Part shown: positions 36,369 through 44,307 of the stretch, piece after piece
How the letters are laid out: the number at the start of each line of letters is the position of its first letter
How positions within the stretch are numbered: the stretch's first letter is position 1
Source of the DNA: Neisseriaceae bacterium
GTDB lineage: Bacteria > Pseudomonadota > Gammaproteobacteria > Burkholderiales > Neisseriaceae
Assembly: GCA_017934045.1 (NCBI GenBank)
Contig: JAGBKK010000037.1
Coordinates: forward strand, 1 to 56,650
Length of the DNA: 56,650 nt
Direction: 5' to 3'
Program-made: the position numbers and the translations under genes
Notes under the pieces: model-generated
The model's input: the letters and a program-made list of their open reading frames with translations, nothing else
The model's database searches: none
Told to the model about the DNA's origin: nothing

Positions 36369-37271
36369 TTACTCGCCCAACAAAGCACGAATTTTCGGCA
36401 AAACCGCTTGGGTAGCTTTTTCGCCTGCAGCAATGGCTTGTTCTTTTTGTTCAAAGCCTTTCACCGACCCCAAATTCAGCACATCAGGTTTAATCACTAC
36501 ATCGGCTTTGGCTAATTCATCTTCCAAGGCACGCAGAGTCATAATGCGAACGCTTTGTCCCAAGGACGCAAATAAGCCTTTTTTTGTTTGTTCTTCGGGG
36601 CGTGCGGAAATATCCACCGCAATCACAATATCCGCCCCCATTTTGCGAGCGGCACTCACAGGCACAGGTTGCGACAAACCGCCGTCTGCATAACGCCGTC
36701 CGTTAATGATGACAGGTCGAAACACAGACGGAATGCTGGACGAAGCCCGCACCGCCTGCCCAGCATCGCCATAATTAAACAACACTGCTTGACCATTTTC
36801 AAAATCGGTTGCCACTGCCGCAAAAGGTATGGGAAACTGTTGAATTTGTTTGTTTTTTACTTTTTCGTTAATATAATCTTGCAATTTCTGCCCCACAATA
36901 AAACCTTTGGTCGACAGGCGAAAATCGGTTACATCGCTTTTTTCTAACTGTTCAGACGCTTGTGTTAAGTCATCAGGCGACATACCAGACGCATACAAAC
37001 TACCCACCACCGCACCAGCACTGGTGCCTGTAACGATATGCACAGGAATATTCGCATCCGTCAAGGCTTTCAAAACGCCAATATGAGCAAACCCTTTGGA
37101 CGCACCGCCGCCCAATGCCAATGCAACACGGCGTTGTTGTTGCAAAGCGGTTTGTACGGTGTATTCTGCGGCTTGATTTTCAGGCGATATAACAGGCGTT
37201 TTGGTGCTGCTACACGCTGTCAGAGCAATGATTAACATCAATGCCGAAAGATTTTTTTTGAGATTGTTCAT
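36369..37271 (-). CDS. Patatin-like phospholipase lipoprotein (RssA family)
   Basis: The product has 300 residues. A lipoprotein signal ends in LIIALTACSS, so the mature protein begins at a lipidated cysteine. The patatin domain shows the oxyanion loop RVALALGGGASKGFAHIGVL, nucleophile GTSAGAVVGSLYASG and dyad aspartate YADGGLSQPVPV. The C-terminus has VLPKIRALLGE. ATG 37271 was chosen because the upstream extension is not signal-like. Substrate unknown. Confidence 0.9.
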   Translation of the reverse strand: MNNLKKNLSALMLIIALTACSSTKTPVISPENQAAEYTVQTALQQQRRVALALGGGASKGFAHIGVLKALTDANIPVHIVTGTSAGAVVGSLYASGMSPDDLTQASEQLEKSDVTDFRLSTKGFIVGQKLQDYINEKVKNKQIQQFPIPFAAVATDFENGQAVLFNYGDAGQAVRASSSIPSVFRPVIINGRRYADGGLSQPVPVSAARKMGADIVIAVDISARPEEQTKKGLFASLGQSVRIMTLRALEDELAKADVVIKPDVLNLGSVKGFEQKEQAIAAGEKATQAVLPKIRALLGE

Positions 37272-37395
37272 GCGTTTTTCTCGTGGAGAATAGATTAAAG
37301 GGGGCGATTGTAGCCGATTTGTGCTTAATGCAAATTTAAAAAAGTTTTGACTGATGCCGAACTGCGTTTCAGGCAGCCTGAAATACACTATCACC

Positions 37396-37423
37396 AAACG
37401 CCCACGCCGCAGGGCGTTTTTTT
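37396..37423. terminator. GC-rich terminator hairpin
   Basis: AAACGCCC (37396-37403), an eight-base loop, GGGCGTTT (37412-37419) and more T. It faces right, before the accessory island. Confidence 0.65.
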
Positions 37424-37440
37424 CTTTTGTCCCCCAGTAT

Positions 37441-37586
37441 TCGTTGTAATAGTACTATTACAAGCACCCTTGACAAAGGGTGCTTGTACGCAAAATTTTT
37501 TTAAAAGGGGGTGTCAAATTATGGCGATTGCTTCTGCCAAAAAAACCGCAAATTCGGTTTATCTTCAATCTTTTCAGGCAGCCTGA
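37441..37586 (+). other. Palindrome, stable hairpin and a 21-codon frame before the accessory island
   Basis: An 18-bp perfect palindrome TGTAATAGTACTATTACA (37445-37462) is followed by an 11-bp stem CAAGCACCCTT (37461-37471) pairing with 37476-37486. An ATG at 37521, 8 bases after AGGGGG, opens a 21-codon frame MAIASAKKTANSVYLQSFQAA whose stop at 37586 is inside an uptake sequence. Whether the peptide is made is unknown. The palindrome looks like an operator and the hairpin like a terminator or attenuator. A possible leader for 37612-37944. Confidence 0.4.
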
Positions 37587-37611
37587 AAACATATTCAGAA
37601 AGGAAAAAACA

Positions 37612-37944
37612 ATGATGAATATGCAATACCGAGTGGATAACGAAGTTGTTCGCGATCGTTACAGCGTGGCGGTTTTAAGATTAGACAAAAACAACATTCG
37701 TCATGGACGCGACAATCGCAAACTTTTGCAAATCAATAACAATTTTGTTTTTGACGCTTACAATCGCAAAGTTTTGGAAGTTCGCAACGATAAAATTTAT
37801 GATGCCAGTTTGCGTCCTATCGGCACAATCAAAGGCGACAAAATAATGCTGAAAAATCAAACGATTGAAATTAAAAATGGCGACCGTTACAGTTATCAAG
37901 TTCGTGCGGCTACGGCGGCGGCAATTATTATGAATTTATTGTAA
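37612..37944 (+). CDS. Small beta-repeat protein, unknown
   Basis: The product has 110 residues, made of short repeated strand-turn units (for example NNNFVFDAYNRKVLEVRNDKIYDASLRPIGTIKGDKIML), ending in a hydrophobic Ala-rich helix. It may belong to the small four-bladed beta-flower-type proteins, but I am unsure. ATG follows AGAAAGG. It lies 60 bp upstream of the nuclease gene and is the first gene of the island. Confidence 0.65.
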   Translation: MMNMQYRVDNEVVRDRYSVAVLRLDKNNIRHGRDNRKLLQINNNFVFDAYNRKVLEVRNDKIYDASLRPIGTIKGDKIMLKNQTIEIKNGDRYSYQVRAATAAAIIMNLL

Positions 37945-38004
37945 CGCCCTATTCATACCATTCAGGCAGCCTGAAAACTTTTTTAATTATGGAGAACAAA
38001 CAAA

Positions 38005-39225
38005 ATGTTTGCTGAAATCGACAACACAGAAAAAGACGACATCGCCGCATTAAAAAACTTTCTTTTGGATATTGAATGTTTGAATGAACTTTCCGAATGG
38101 ACAAGTAAATTTAATTTATTTGATATTTTAAAAATCTCGCGTGCAGAAATTCGACACAGCAATATTTTGTCTTGGCTGTTAAATCCGAATGAAAATCACG
38201 GTTTGGACGATAGCGTTTTGCGTGGTTTTATTCAATTTACGGTTGAAGAAATAGAAAATACAACCACTGAAAAATTGGATATATTCAAAACCTTATTGAT
38301 GAACTGCCATGATTTTTCTATTTATCGAGAATGGCATAACATTGATGTTTTGGCAGTTTCAAACGATGAAAAATTTGTGCTGTGTATTGAAAACAAAATT
38401 GGCACAGGCGAGCATGACGACCAACTTAATCGTTATCGCAAAATAGTGGAAGAACATTATCCAGATTATGAAAAAATGTATATTTATCTTACACCGAATA
38501 AAGATGATGACGAATTAAGCGACCCTGATAACTGGTGTTCTATGGGCTATGACAATGTGTTAGACATTATTGAAAACGCCTGTAAAAAAACCGTTTTACG
38601 AGCCGAAGCAGATTTGTTAATTAACAATTATATTGAAACCATTAGAAATTTTGTGTTACGCGATAACACAGAATTAGAACAAGCCTGTCAAAAAATTTAC
38701 AAAAAGCACCGCAAGGCATTAGATTTAATTTTTGATTCTCGACCTGATATGCTGTCAGAACTTAATGAAATTTTTCACAAATGGGCTAATGAAAAATGCC
38801 AACAAGGCGAATTTATTTATGACACCAATAATAACGGTAAAATATTTACGCGTTTTACCACAAAAACAATGTCTGAAATATTGCCCAATGCAGAAAATCC
38901 TACCAGTGGTTGGGGAACGCACAATTATTATTTCTATGAAATAGTTAATAATGGAAAAAATTTTCTTGTACAACTTGCCATTAGTGCAAAAGAAATGCCC
39001 GAAGAATTAAGAAAAATATGCAATCAACTCTTTGAATTATTTAATAAAAAACCCAAAGAAAATTGGCAATGGCATCACCTATTCAAAACAAAATCTACCC
39101 CAATAGATGAAAATGAAGAATTGTCAGAAGAAAAAATCTTCAAGCAATTAGATAAATATTTTGAAGAAGTGAAAAAATTTGAAAGCCAACTTGTTGAAAA
39201 ATTAAAACAAGATTTGCCACAATAA
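38005..39225 (+). CDS. PD-(D/E)XK nuclease family protein
   Basis: The product has 406 residues. The N-terminal half is a PD-(D/E)XK nuclease of the type with an N-terminal IRHSNILSWLLNPNENHGLDDSVL. The active site is IDVLAVSNDEKFVLCIENKI (Asp, then Glu-x-Lys) with a downstream DDQLNRYRK. The C-terminal half (about 230-406) is a separate alpha/beta module with WGTHNYYFYEI and a charged coiled tail ending FESQLVEKLKQDLPQ. The nuclease family is common in accessory and defence loci. The gene is AT-rich relative to the core genes. The following gene repeats only the C-terminal module. Confidence 0.85.
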   Translation: MFAEIDNTEKDDIAALKNFLLDIECLNELSEWTSKFNLFDILKISRAEIRHSNILSWLLNPNENHGLDDSVLRGFIQFTVEEIENTTTEKLDIFKTLLMNCHDFSIYREWHNIDVLAVSNDEKFVLCIENKIGTGEHDDQLNRYRKIVEEHYPDYEKMYIYLTPNKDDDELSDPDNWCSMGYDNVLDIIENACKKTVLRAEADLLINNYIETIRNFVLRDNTELEQACQKIYKKHRKALDLIFDSRPDMLSELNEIFHKWANEKCQQGEFIYDTNNNGKIFTRFTTKTMSEILPNAENPTSGWGTHNYYFYEIVNNGKNFLVQLAISAKEMPEELRKICNQLFELFNKKPKENWQWHHLFKTKSTPIDENEELSEEKIFKQLDKYFEEVKKFESQLVEKLKQDLPQ

Positions 39226-39272
39226 ACTTTTTTAGGCTGCCTGAAAATAGAAACAGCATAAGGAATTTTGCA

Positions 39273-39842
39273 ATGGAAAAGCAAACATATTTAGAAAAAA
39301 TTTGCCAAGAAATCTATGCCAAACACCAAAAAGCATTGGATTTAATTTTTGAATATCGTCTTGATAGAGTATCCGAAGTAAATGAAATTGTTCTTAAATG
39401 GATTGAAACCAAAAAAGACGAAATCAACTATGTTCCAATCGGATATAGCAAAAGTAAAATTCATTACACCACCCAAGCCATGTCTGAAATATTTCCTGAC
39501 GCAGAAAAACCAACCAGTCGCTGGGGAACTCGTAATTATTATTTCTACGAAATTGATCTTAATGGAGATGGTTACGGTCTTAATATACATTTAAAACTTG
39601 ACCAAACAAATATTCCATCTAATTTGAAAGAAATATTAAATAAAATCATTGAATTATCTCCAAAAAAGAAAAAACCAAAAGAAAATTGGAAACGCTATGT
39701 AGCATCTGATTTAAAATGGTCTGGAATAGACGAAGAATTATCAGAAGAAAAAATCTTCAAACAATTAGATGAATATTTTAAAAAAATAAAAAAATTTGAA
39801 AGCCAACTTGTTGAAAAATTTAAACAAGATTTGCCACAATAA
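39273..39842 (+). CDS. Stand-alone copy of the nuclease C-terminal module
   Basis: The product has 189 residues aligning along its full length to residues about 230-406 of the preceding nuclease: KALDLIFEYRLDRVSEVNEI against KALDLIFDSRPDMLSELNEI, PTSRWGTRNYYFYEI against PTSGWGTHNYYFYEI, and a nearly identical end FESQLVEKFKQDLPQ. The nuclease half is absent, and the gene has its own start and ribosome site. It arose by partial tandem duplication. It could be a regulator, decoy or heteromeric partner of the nuclease. It starts 47 bp after the nuclease stop. Confidence 0.85.
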   Translation: MEKQTYLEKICQEIYAKHQKALDLIFEYRLDRVSEVNEIVLKWIETKKDEINYVPIGYSKSKIHYTTQAMSEIFPDAEKPTSRWGTRNYYFYEIDLNGDGYGLNIHLKLDQTNIPSNLKEILNKIIELSPKKKKPKENWKRYVASDLKWSGIDEELSEEKIFKQLDEYFKKIKKFESQLVEKFKQDLPQ

Positions 39843-39898
39843 ACTTTTTCAGGCAGCCTGAAAAGGTGTTTTGCTCATTATTAAAAAGGATAACCGTA

Positions 39899-40678
39899 AT
39901 GCAATTACAATACGAGATTATTCCCATTGAAAACAAGGATAATTTAAATTTCAAACCAGCAAAAGAACAAGAATTTCTGCACGAAAGTATTCAAGAACAA
40001 ATTTTGGTTTGTGAGTTAGACGAAAATCAAAAAATCTACTCTATTTTTGGCTTTCATTTTTTGCTTAAAAATAAAGATGAAGGAATAAAATACGATAGAT
40101 ATTATGCTTATTTTTCAACAGAAGAATTAAGCGATGAAGATATTTCTAAAACACTTCGTGGTTCAAGAACTTTAAAACTTACCGAAAAAAACACCTATAC
40201 AAATGCAAATGATATAAAATTTATTATTTGCGAAAGGGGTTTTATGTGGTGCAATATATCTCAATATGACAGCACACCCAGATTTTATAAAACAATTATA
40301 TTATTTTTGGTTGCTCTGGCTTACAATAGAAAATCAACACAAATTTTAAATAATGTAGCCACTTCATATAAAAATAAATCTCATAAAGAAATGATAAAAG
40401 CAAGAAATGAAATTTATGATTTTGACCTAAATTGCTTTTTTGAAAATCCAGTCAAACAAGACCGTCATCAACAATACAATATTTGGATAATTATCGAAAA
40501 AAATTATCATGTTATCAACACGCACAACGAAATAGAATCACAAGTTATCAACTTGACTAATGTCATCGAAACAAGAAATAGACACAATATGAGCATTTGG
40601 CTAACGGCTTTGGGTTTAATGATTACGCTGTTAAGTTTAATAACAAGTATTGCGTCATTGATTAGTATATTCAAATGA
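39899..40678 (+). CDS. Protein with C-terminal membrane anchor, unknown
   Basis: The product has 259 residues: a soluble N-terminal domain (about 1-130) with SIFGFHFLLKNKDEGIKYDRYYAYFSTEEL, a helical middle, a predicted coiled segment with EIESQVINLTNVIETRNRHN, and one or two membrane helices at the C-terminus (about 235-257, SIWLTALGLMITLLSLITSIASLISIF). The coiled segment followed by a hairpin-like membrane end recalls CorA-like effector anchors in some defence systems, but no GMN motif is present. ATG 39899 follows AAAAAGG. It is likely cotranscribed with the nuclease pair. No family recognised. Confidence 0.65.
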   Translation: MQLQYEIIPIENKDNLNFKPAKEQEFLHESIQEQILVCELDENQKIYSIFGFHFLLKNKDEGIKYDRYYAYFSTEELSDEDISKTLRGSRTLKLTEKNTYTNANDIKFIICERGFMWCNISQYDSTPRFYKTIILFLVALAYNRKSTQILNNVATSYKNKSHKEMIKARNEIYDFDLNCFFENPVKQDRHQQYNIWIIIEKNYHVINTHNEIESQVINLTNVIETRNRHNMSIWLTALGLMITLLSLITSIASLISIFK

Positions 40679-40760
40679 TTAAGTTTTTCAGGCTGCCTGA
40701 AAGGTTTTTTTCATTGTCGTTTTTGGGACAAGTTCGTTTTTCATAGCAGGGAGATTACGA

Positions 40761-40780
40761 GCCTTGACTTTCGTCAAGGC
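40761..40780. repeat. Stable 8-bp hairpin
   Basis: GCCTTGAC, loop TTTC, GTCAAGGC. It lies in the gap between the island and bioC, flanked by further small imperfect repeats (CCAATGACGG and others). It may terminate or insulate the converging transcripts. Confidence 0.5.
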
Positions 40781-40847
40781 ACGCCAATGACGGTAGTTTT
40801 TTTGTATGGCGTTTTTCCCCTGCACGGGAAGTGCTAAAATTACCACC

Positions 40848-41576
40848 CTATTCTCGATACGGATTTTGTTTATAAAACTGCACCACTTTTTCTGTTTCAG
40901 GCTGCCTAAACTGTTTTATGGCGTGGGCGTAGATAATTTCTAATGATATTTTTTTTAGATCACTTGCAAATATTTGAATTGTTTTTTGTTTATCAATATG
41001 ATCATTTAAGCCTAATGTTTGTATATCGTTAATTAAGGCATTTGCGGTTTCATAGGTTAATGTATAAATTTCGCTATCAACCACGGTATCTGTCCAATGA
41101 TTGTGTTGAATTATATCGCCCAAGTCGTGCATATCTGGCAAGTTTTGTTTGAATAAATCAGGGTTTTCTTTTAAGGTTTGATTGCCGATTGTGCTTAAAA
41201 ATAAAACGCCATTTTCTTGCACAAAACTTGATAATTGTTGTAATTGTTGTGCGGTGGATAATTGCACATTTGCCCATACGCAATCATAATGATTTTGTGA
41301 AATATGTTCAGGCTGCCTGAATATATTTATTTGCGGTGATTTTATTCTTTGCAATAGATTTTGTTGTGATTTAATGTACGCCATTTCTTGGGCGATTTTG
41401 TCTGCGTTATTTTCTAAATAATCAATTTGGGCATTGGGGACAATTTTTTTTAATACCGCACGGCTTGCACCGCCGTCTGCACCAATACACAATATTTTGG
41501 TAGGTGATTGTTTGAGAAAGGATAAACGACTTGCCATTTTTTCGGCAAAAATTTGATGAAGGGAATAATCAAACAT
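40848..41576 (-). CDS. bioC: Malonyl-ACP O-methyltransferase
   Basis: The product has 242 residues, a class I SAM methyltransferase with motif I ILCIGADGGASRAVL. The BioC call rests on size, the N-terminal helix FDYSLHQIFAEKMASRLSFL and, above all, the eight-base overlap with bioH upstream. BioC methylates malonyl-ACP to disguise it for fatty acid elongation toward pimelate. Three uptake-sequence readings (FRQPE) lie within, at about 40896 (variant) and 41309. Confidence 0.8.
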   Translation of the reverse strand: MFDYSLHQIFAEKMASRLSFLKQSPTKILCIGADGGASRAVLKKIVPNAQIDYLENNADKIAQEMAYIKSQQNLLQRIKSPQINIFRQPEHISQNHYDCVWANVQLSTAQQLQQLSSFVQENGVLFLSTIGNQTLKENPDLFKQNLPDMHDLGDIIQHNHWTDTVVDSEIYTLTYETANALINDIQTLGLNDHIDKQKTIQIFASDLKKISLEIIYAHAIKQFRQPETEKVVQFYKQNPYRE

Positions 41577-42300
41577 ATTGTTTCCAAAAATTTTTCAAAC
41601 TGTCTGCCAACATTATATCTTCATTCACAAACGGTATATGTCCGCTATTATCAAAATTTTGCCATTCGCTACCTGCAATATTTTGCTGTAAATATTCGCC
41701 CATTGCAGGCGGTGTGATACGGTCTTTATTGCCTGTAATAATCAGCGTAGGTGTTTGAATTTTCGGTAAATAATGGCGTAAATCGGTTTCCACCACGGCT
41801 TGTTGTGATGAAAATAAAACGCTTTTTTCAGGCTGCCTGAAATGGATAATTTTATCGGCTAAACGCTCAAATTGTGGCATTTTATCTTGATTATTCAAAG
41901 CGTTTAAGGCAAAAAATTGTTTCAGGCTGCCTGAATAATCTGTTGAAAAGCGTTGCGGATAATTTTGCCAGTTGTGTATGGGCATACCGATGGCGTAATC
42001 GTTTGCTTTGGCAAAACGAGCAAATGAACAGCACAGGGTGAGCGTTTTAACTTTTTCAGGCTGCCTGAATGCAATTTCCAACGCCACCGCACCGCCTAAT
42101 GACCAGCCAAACAAATGAACAGGCGTATCCCATTTTTCTGCCGCACATTCTGCCGCTTGCGATAAAATAAATTCGTTATAATTGCCGTCATAGCCCATTA
42201 AATCAATCGCTTGCGTGTCAAACGGTTGCAATAAGGGCAGAAAATCGTCAAACACTTTGTGATTAACGCCCCAGCCGTGTAATAAAATAACTTTGTTCAT
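41569..42300 (-). CDS. bioH: Pimeloyl-ACP methyl ester carboxylesterase
   Basis: The product has 243 residues, an alpha/beta hydrolase. The VILLHGWGVNHKVFDDFLP oxyanion region, nucleophile elbow HLFGWSLGGAVALEIA, catalytic Asp in ITGNKDRITPP and His in FDNSGHIPFVNED are all visible. BioH removes the methyl group that BioC added, yielding pimeloyl-ACP for biotin. Three full uptake sequences are inside (41828, 41922, 42055). ATG 42300 leaves one base between it and the divergent comF ATG. Confidence 0.9.
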   Translation of the reverse strand: MNKVILLHGWGVNHKVFDDFLPLLQPFDTQAIDLMGYDGNYNEFILSQAAECAAEKWDTPVHLFGWSLGGAVALEIAFRQPEKVKTLTLCCSFARFAKANDYAIGMPIHNWQNYPQRFSTDYSGSLKQFFALNALNNQDKMPQFERLADKIIHFRQPEKSVLFSSQQAVVETDLRHYLPKIQTPTLIITGNKDRITPPAMGEYLQQNIAGSEWQNFDNSGHIPFVNEDIMLADSLKNFWKQYV

Positions 42301-42301
42301 A

Positions 42302-43015
42302 ATGAATATATTAAATAAAATCAATAAGATATTAAATAAACTGCCGTTAGCAGACTGCCCATTATGCCACGAAATGGCTGACAAAAATGGTTTATGTTGC
42401 GGCTGTTGGCAAGATATTTTAACCTTACAAGAAACGCGTCCTGTGTGTTTTCAATGTGCCGAGCCTTGTTTAGACGGCAATATTTGCGGTGCGTGCGTGA
42501 AAAATCCGCCGCAATTTGACGCGTTATACGCTGCTTTCCGCTATGAAGAACCCTTGGTAACATTGCTTCATCGCTGGAAATATCAAGCCGCCTTACCCTA
42601 TTCTGGCACGATTGCGGCATTGATAAAATTGGTTTTATCTAAATTGCCGCCACAGCCGCCATTTGACTGTGTGATGAGCGTGCCACCGTCTGCACAACGC
42701 TTAATCGAACACGGTTTTGACCACACCGCCATTTTAGCAAACGCTGTTGCCCAACAACTAAATTTGCCTATTATTTCACCCAAACTCATCGAACGCCAAC
42801 ACCGCGTTCCCCAAGCGTCCCTAAACCGCAAACAGCGAATGAGTAACTTAAAAAATAGTTTTACCCTGCATTTTGACGCGTGCGGCAAAAATATTTTATT
42901 ACTTGACGACATTGCCACCACAGGCTCAACGCTTAACGAACTTTCAGGCTGCCTGAAAAAAAAGGGTGCAAAATCCGTTTCTGCCGTTGTATTATCTCGG
43001 CGGTATAAAGATTGA
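42302..43015 (+). CDS. comF: ComF family phosphoribosyltransferase-like protein
   Basis: The product has 237 residues. Zinc-finger cysteines (CPLCHEMADKNGLCCGCW, CFQCAEPCLDGNICGACVKNPP) precede a PRTase-like domain with the PRPP loop ILLLDDIATTGSTLNEL. ComF is needed for natural transformation in several bacteria, apparently in handling incoming DNA. An uptake sequence overlaps the 3' end and encodes LSGCLKK. It starts one base from bioH on the other strand, so each promoter must lie inside the other gene. Confidence 0.9.
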   Translation: MNILNKINKILNKLPLADCPLCHEMADKNGLCCGCWQDILTLQETRPVCFQCAEPCLDGNICGACVKNPPQFDALYAAFRYEEPLVTLLHRWKYQAALPYSGTIAALIKLVLSKLPPQPPFDCVMSVPPSAQRLIEHGFDHTAILANAVAQQLNLPIISPKLIERQHRVPQASLNRKQRMSNLKNSFTLHFDACGKNILLLDDIATTGSTLNELSGCLKKKGAKSVSAVVLSRRYKD

Positions 43016-43024
43016 AAGCATAAA

Positions 43025-43489
43025 ATGTTTCACATTGTTTTATTTGAACCCGAAATTCCACAAAACACAGGCAATATTATTCGCTTGTGTTCCAATACAG
43101 GCAATACACTGCACTTGGTGAAGCCGTTGGGTTTTCCTTTGGATTCTGCCAAAATGCGGCGTGCAGGTTTGGATTATCACGAAACCGCTACGATGAAAGT
43201 GTATGAAAACTGGACGGAATGTTGCTCTGCCCTCAATGGCAAACGCTTTTTTTTGATGACCACCAAAGGGACAACGCGTTTTGATACGCCACAATTTCAG
43301 GCAGACGATGTGTTTGTATTTGGCCCTGAAACGCGTGGTTTGCCTGTCGAAATATTAGAAAAATATCCACAAAATCAAAAACTTCGTCTGCCTATGCTGC
43401 CTGAAAATCGCAGTATGAATTTATCGAATACCGTGGCGATTACCGTGTTTGAAGCATGGCGGCAGAATGATTTTAAAAATGGCATATAA
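43025..43489 (+). CDS. trmL: tRNA (cytidine(34)-2'-O)-methyltransferase
   Basis: The product has 154 residues, a minimal SPOUT enzyme: HIVLFEPEIPQNTGNIIRLC, VFGPETRGLPVEIL and LPMLPENRSMNLSNTVAITVFEAW. It methylates the wobble base of tRNA-Leu isoacceptors. It follows comF by 9 bp and is probably cotranscribed. Confidence 0.95.
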   Translation: MFHIVLFEPEIPQNTGNIIRLCSNTGNTLHLVKPLGFPLDSAKMRRAGLDYHETATMKVYENWTECCSALNGKRFFLMTTKGTTRFDTPQFQADDVFVFGPETRGLPVEILEKYPQNQKLRLPMLPENRSMNLSNTVAITVFEAWRQNDFKNGI

Positions 43490-43571
43490 AACAATTTGTT
43501 ATAAATTAAGCCGCAATTAAGCATAAAAAATGCTAACATTGCAAGAAATAAATGATTTTTTTTGACAGGGT

Positions 43572-44141
43572 ATGACGAAAATGATACACAACGCTCACAA
43601 AACACGCACATACAGCTATGTTATGCTTGGTTTTGCGTCCTTTTTTATGGGCGTATCTTTATCCAACACAGCCAGTGCCAAAAATAATGCACCATTTGTG
43701 CAAGAAGGCACAGCGTCTTGGTATGGCGGCAAATTTCACGGCAGAAAAACCGCATCAGGCGAACGCTTTAACACTTACGCCTTAACCGCCGCACACCGCA
43801 CATTACCAATGAACACGCGTTTGCGTGTAACCAATTTGTCCAACGGCAAGAGTGTGATTGTACGCGTCAATGACCGCGGTCCGTATGTCGGCAAACGCGT
43901 GATCGACTTATCCTACTCCGCCGCCAATGAATTAGGCTTTGTCAAACGCGGCGTTACCAAAGTACGATTAGAACGCCTACACACCAAAAAAGTGGAAACC
44001 AAACCCACTGAAACCTTTGCCGTGGTTGAAGCACCGCAAGATCCTGCCATCAATCAAGCAGTGGAACAATCCACACAAAAAATTGATCCACTGCTGTACA
44101 TTCCTGACCCAGAAGTCCCCGCATCAGACAAAGCCATTTAA
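43572..44141 (+). CDS. rlpA: RlpA-like septal peptidoglycan transglycosylase, no SPOR domain
   Basis: The product has 189 residues with a signal peptide (about 1-36). The double-psi barrel has [21 protein letters not shown], the catalytic-type Asp in [23 protein letters not shown]. The C-terminal SPOR domain of E. coli RlpA is missing; a Pro/Glu-rich tail takes its place. RlpA cleaves glycan strands lacking stem peptides at the septum. A terminator follows at 44145-44172. Confidence 0.88.
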   Translation: MTKMIHNAHKTRTYSYVMLGFASFFMGVSLSNTASAKNNAPFVQEGTASWYGGKFHGRKTASGERFNTYALTAAHRTLPMNTRLRVTNLSNGKSVIVRVNDRGPYVGKRVIDLSYSAANELGFVKRGVTKVRLERLHTKKVETKPTETFAVVEAPQDPAINQAVEQSTQKIDPLLYIPDPEVPASDKAI

Positions 44142-44144
44142 TAC

Positions 44145-44172
44145 AAAGCGTTAGCAAGGCTAACGCTTTTTT
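44145..44172 (+). terminator. Terminator of rlpA
   Basis: AAAGCGTTAGC, loop AAG, GCTAACGCTTT, then T's. Confidence 0.85.
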
Positions 44173-44307
44173 AATGCAGTTTGTATCTTATTTCCACGCT
44201 TTTCAGGCTGCCTGAAATGCTGTAAAACGGCTTTTTTATTATGTTTTTAAGCGGTTTGTACGGTAAAATCAAAGCCGATACCACAAACGAAACAAAAGGA
44301 ATACGCT

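Noticed and set aside
37347-37586. A 79-codon frame reaching the 21-codon peptide
   Set aside because: Its upstream part crosses an uptake sequence and a terminator; only the last 21 codons have a ribosome site.
39899-40678. CorA-type magnesium transporter
   Set aside because: The helix-plus-membrane end is similar in outline, but the GMN motif is absent and the N-terminal domain does not match.
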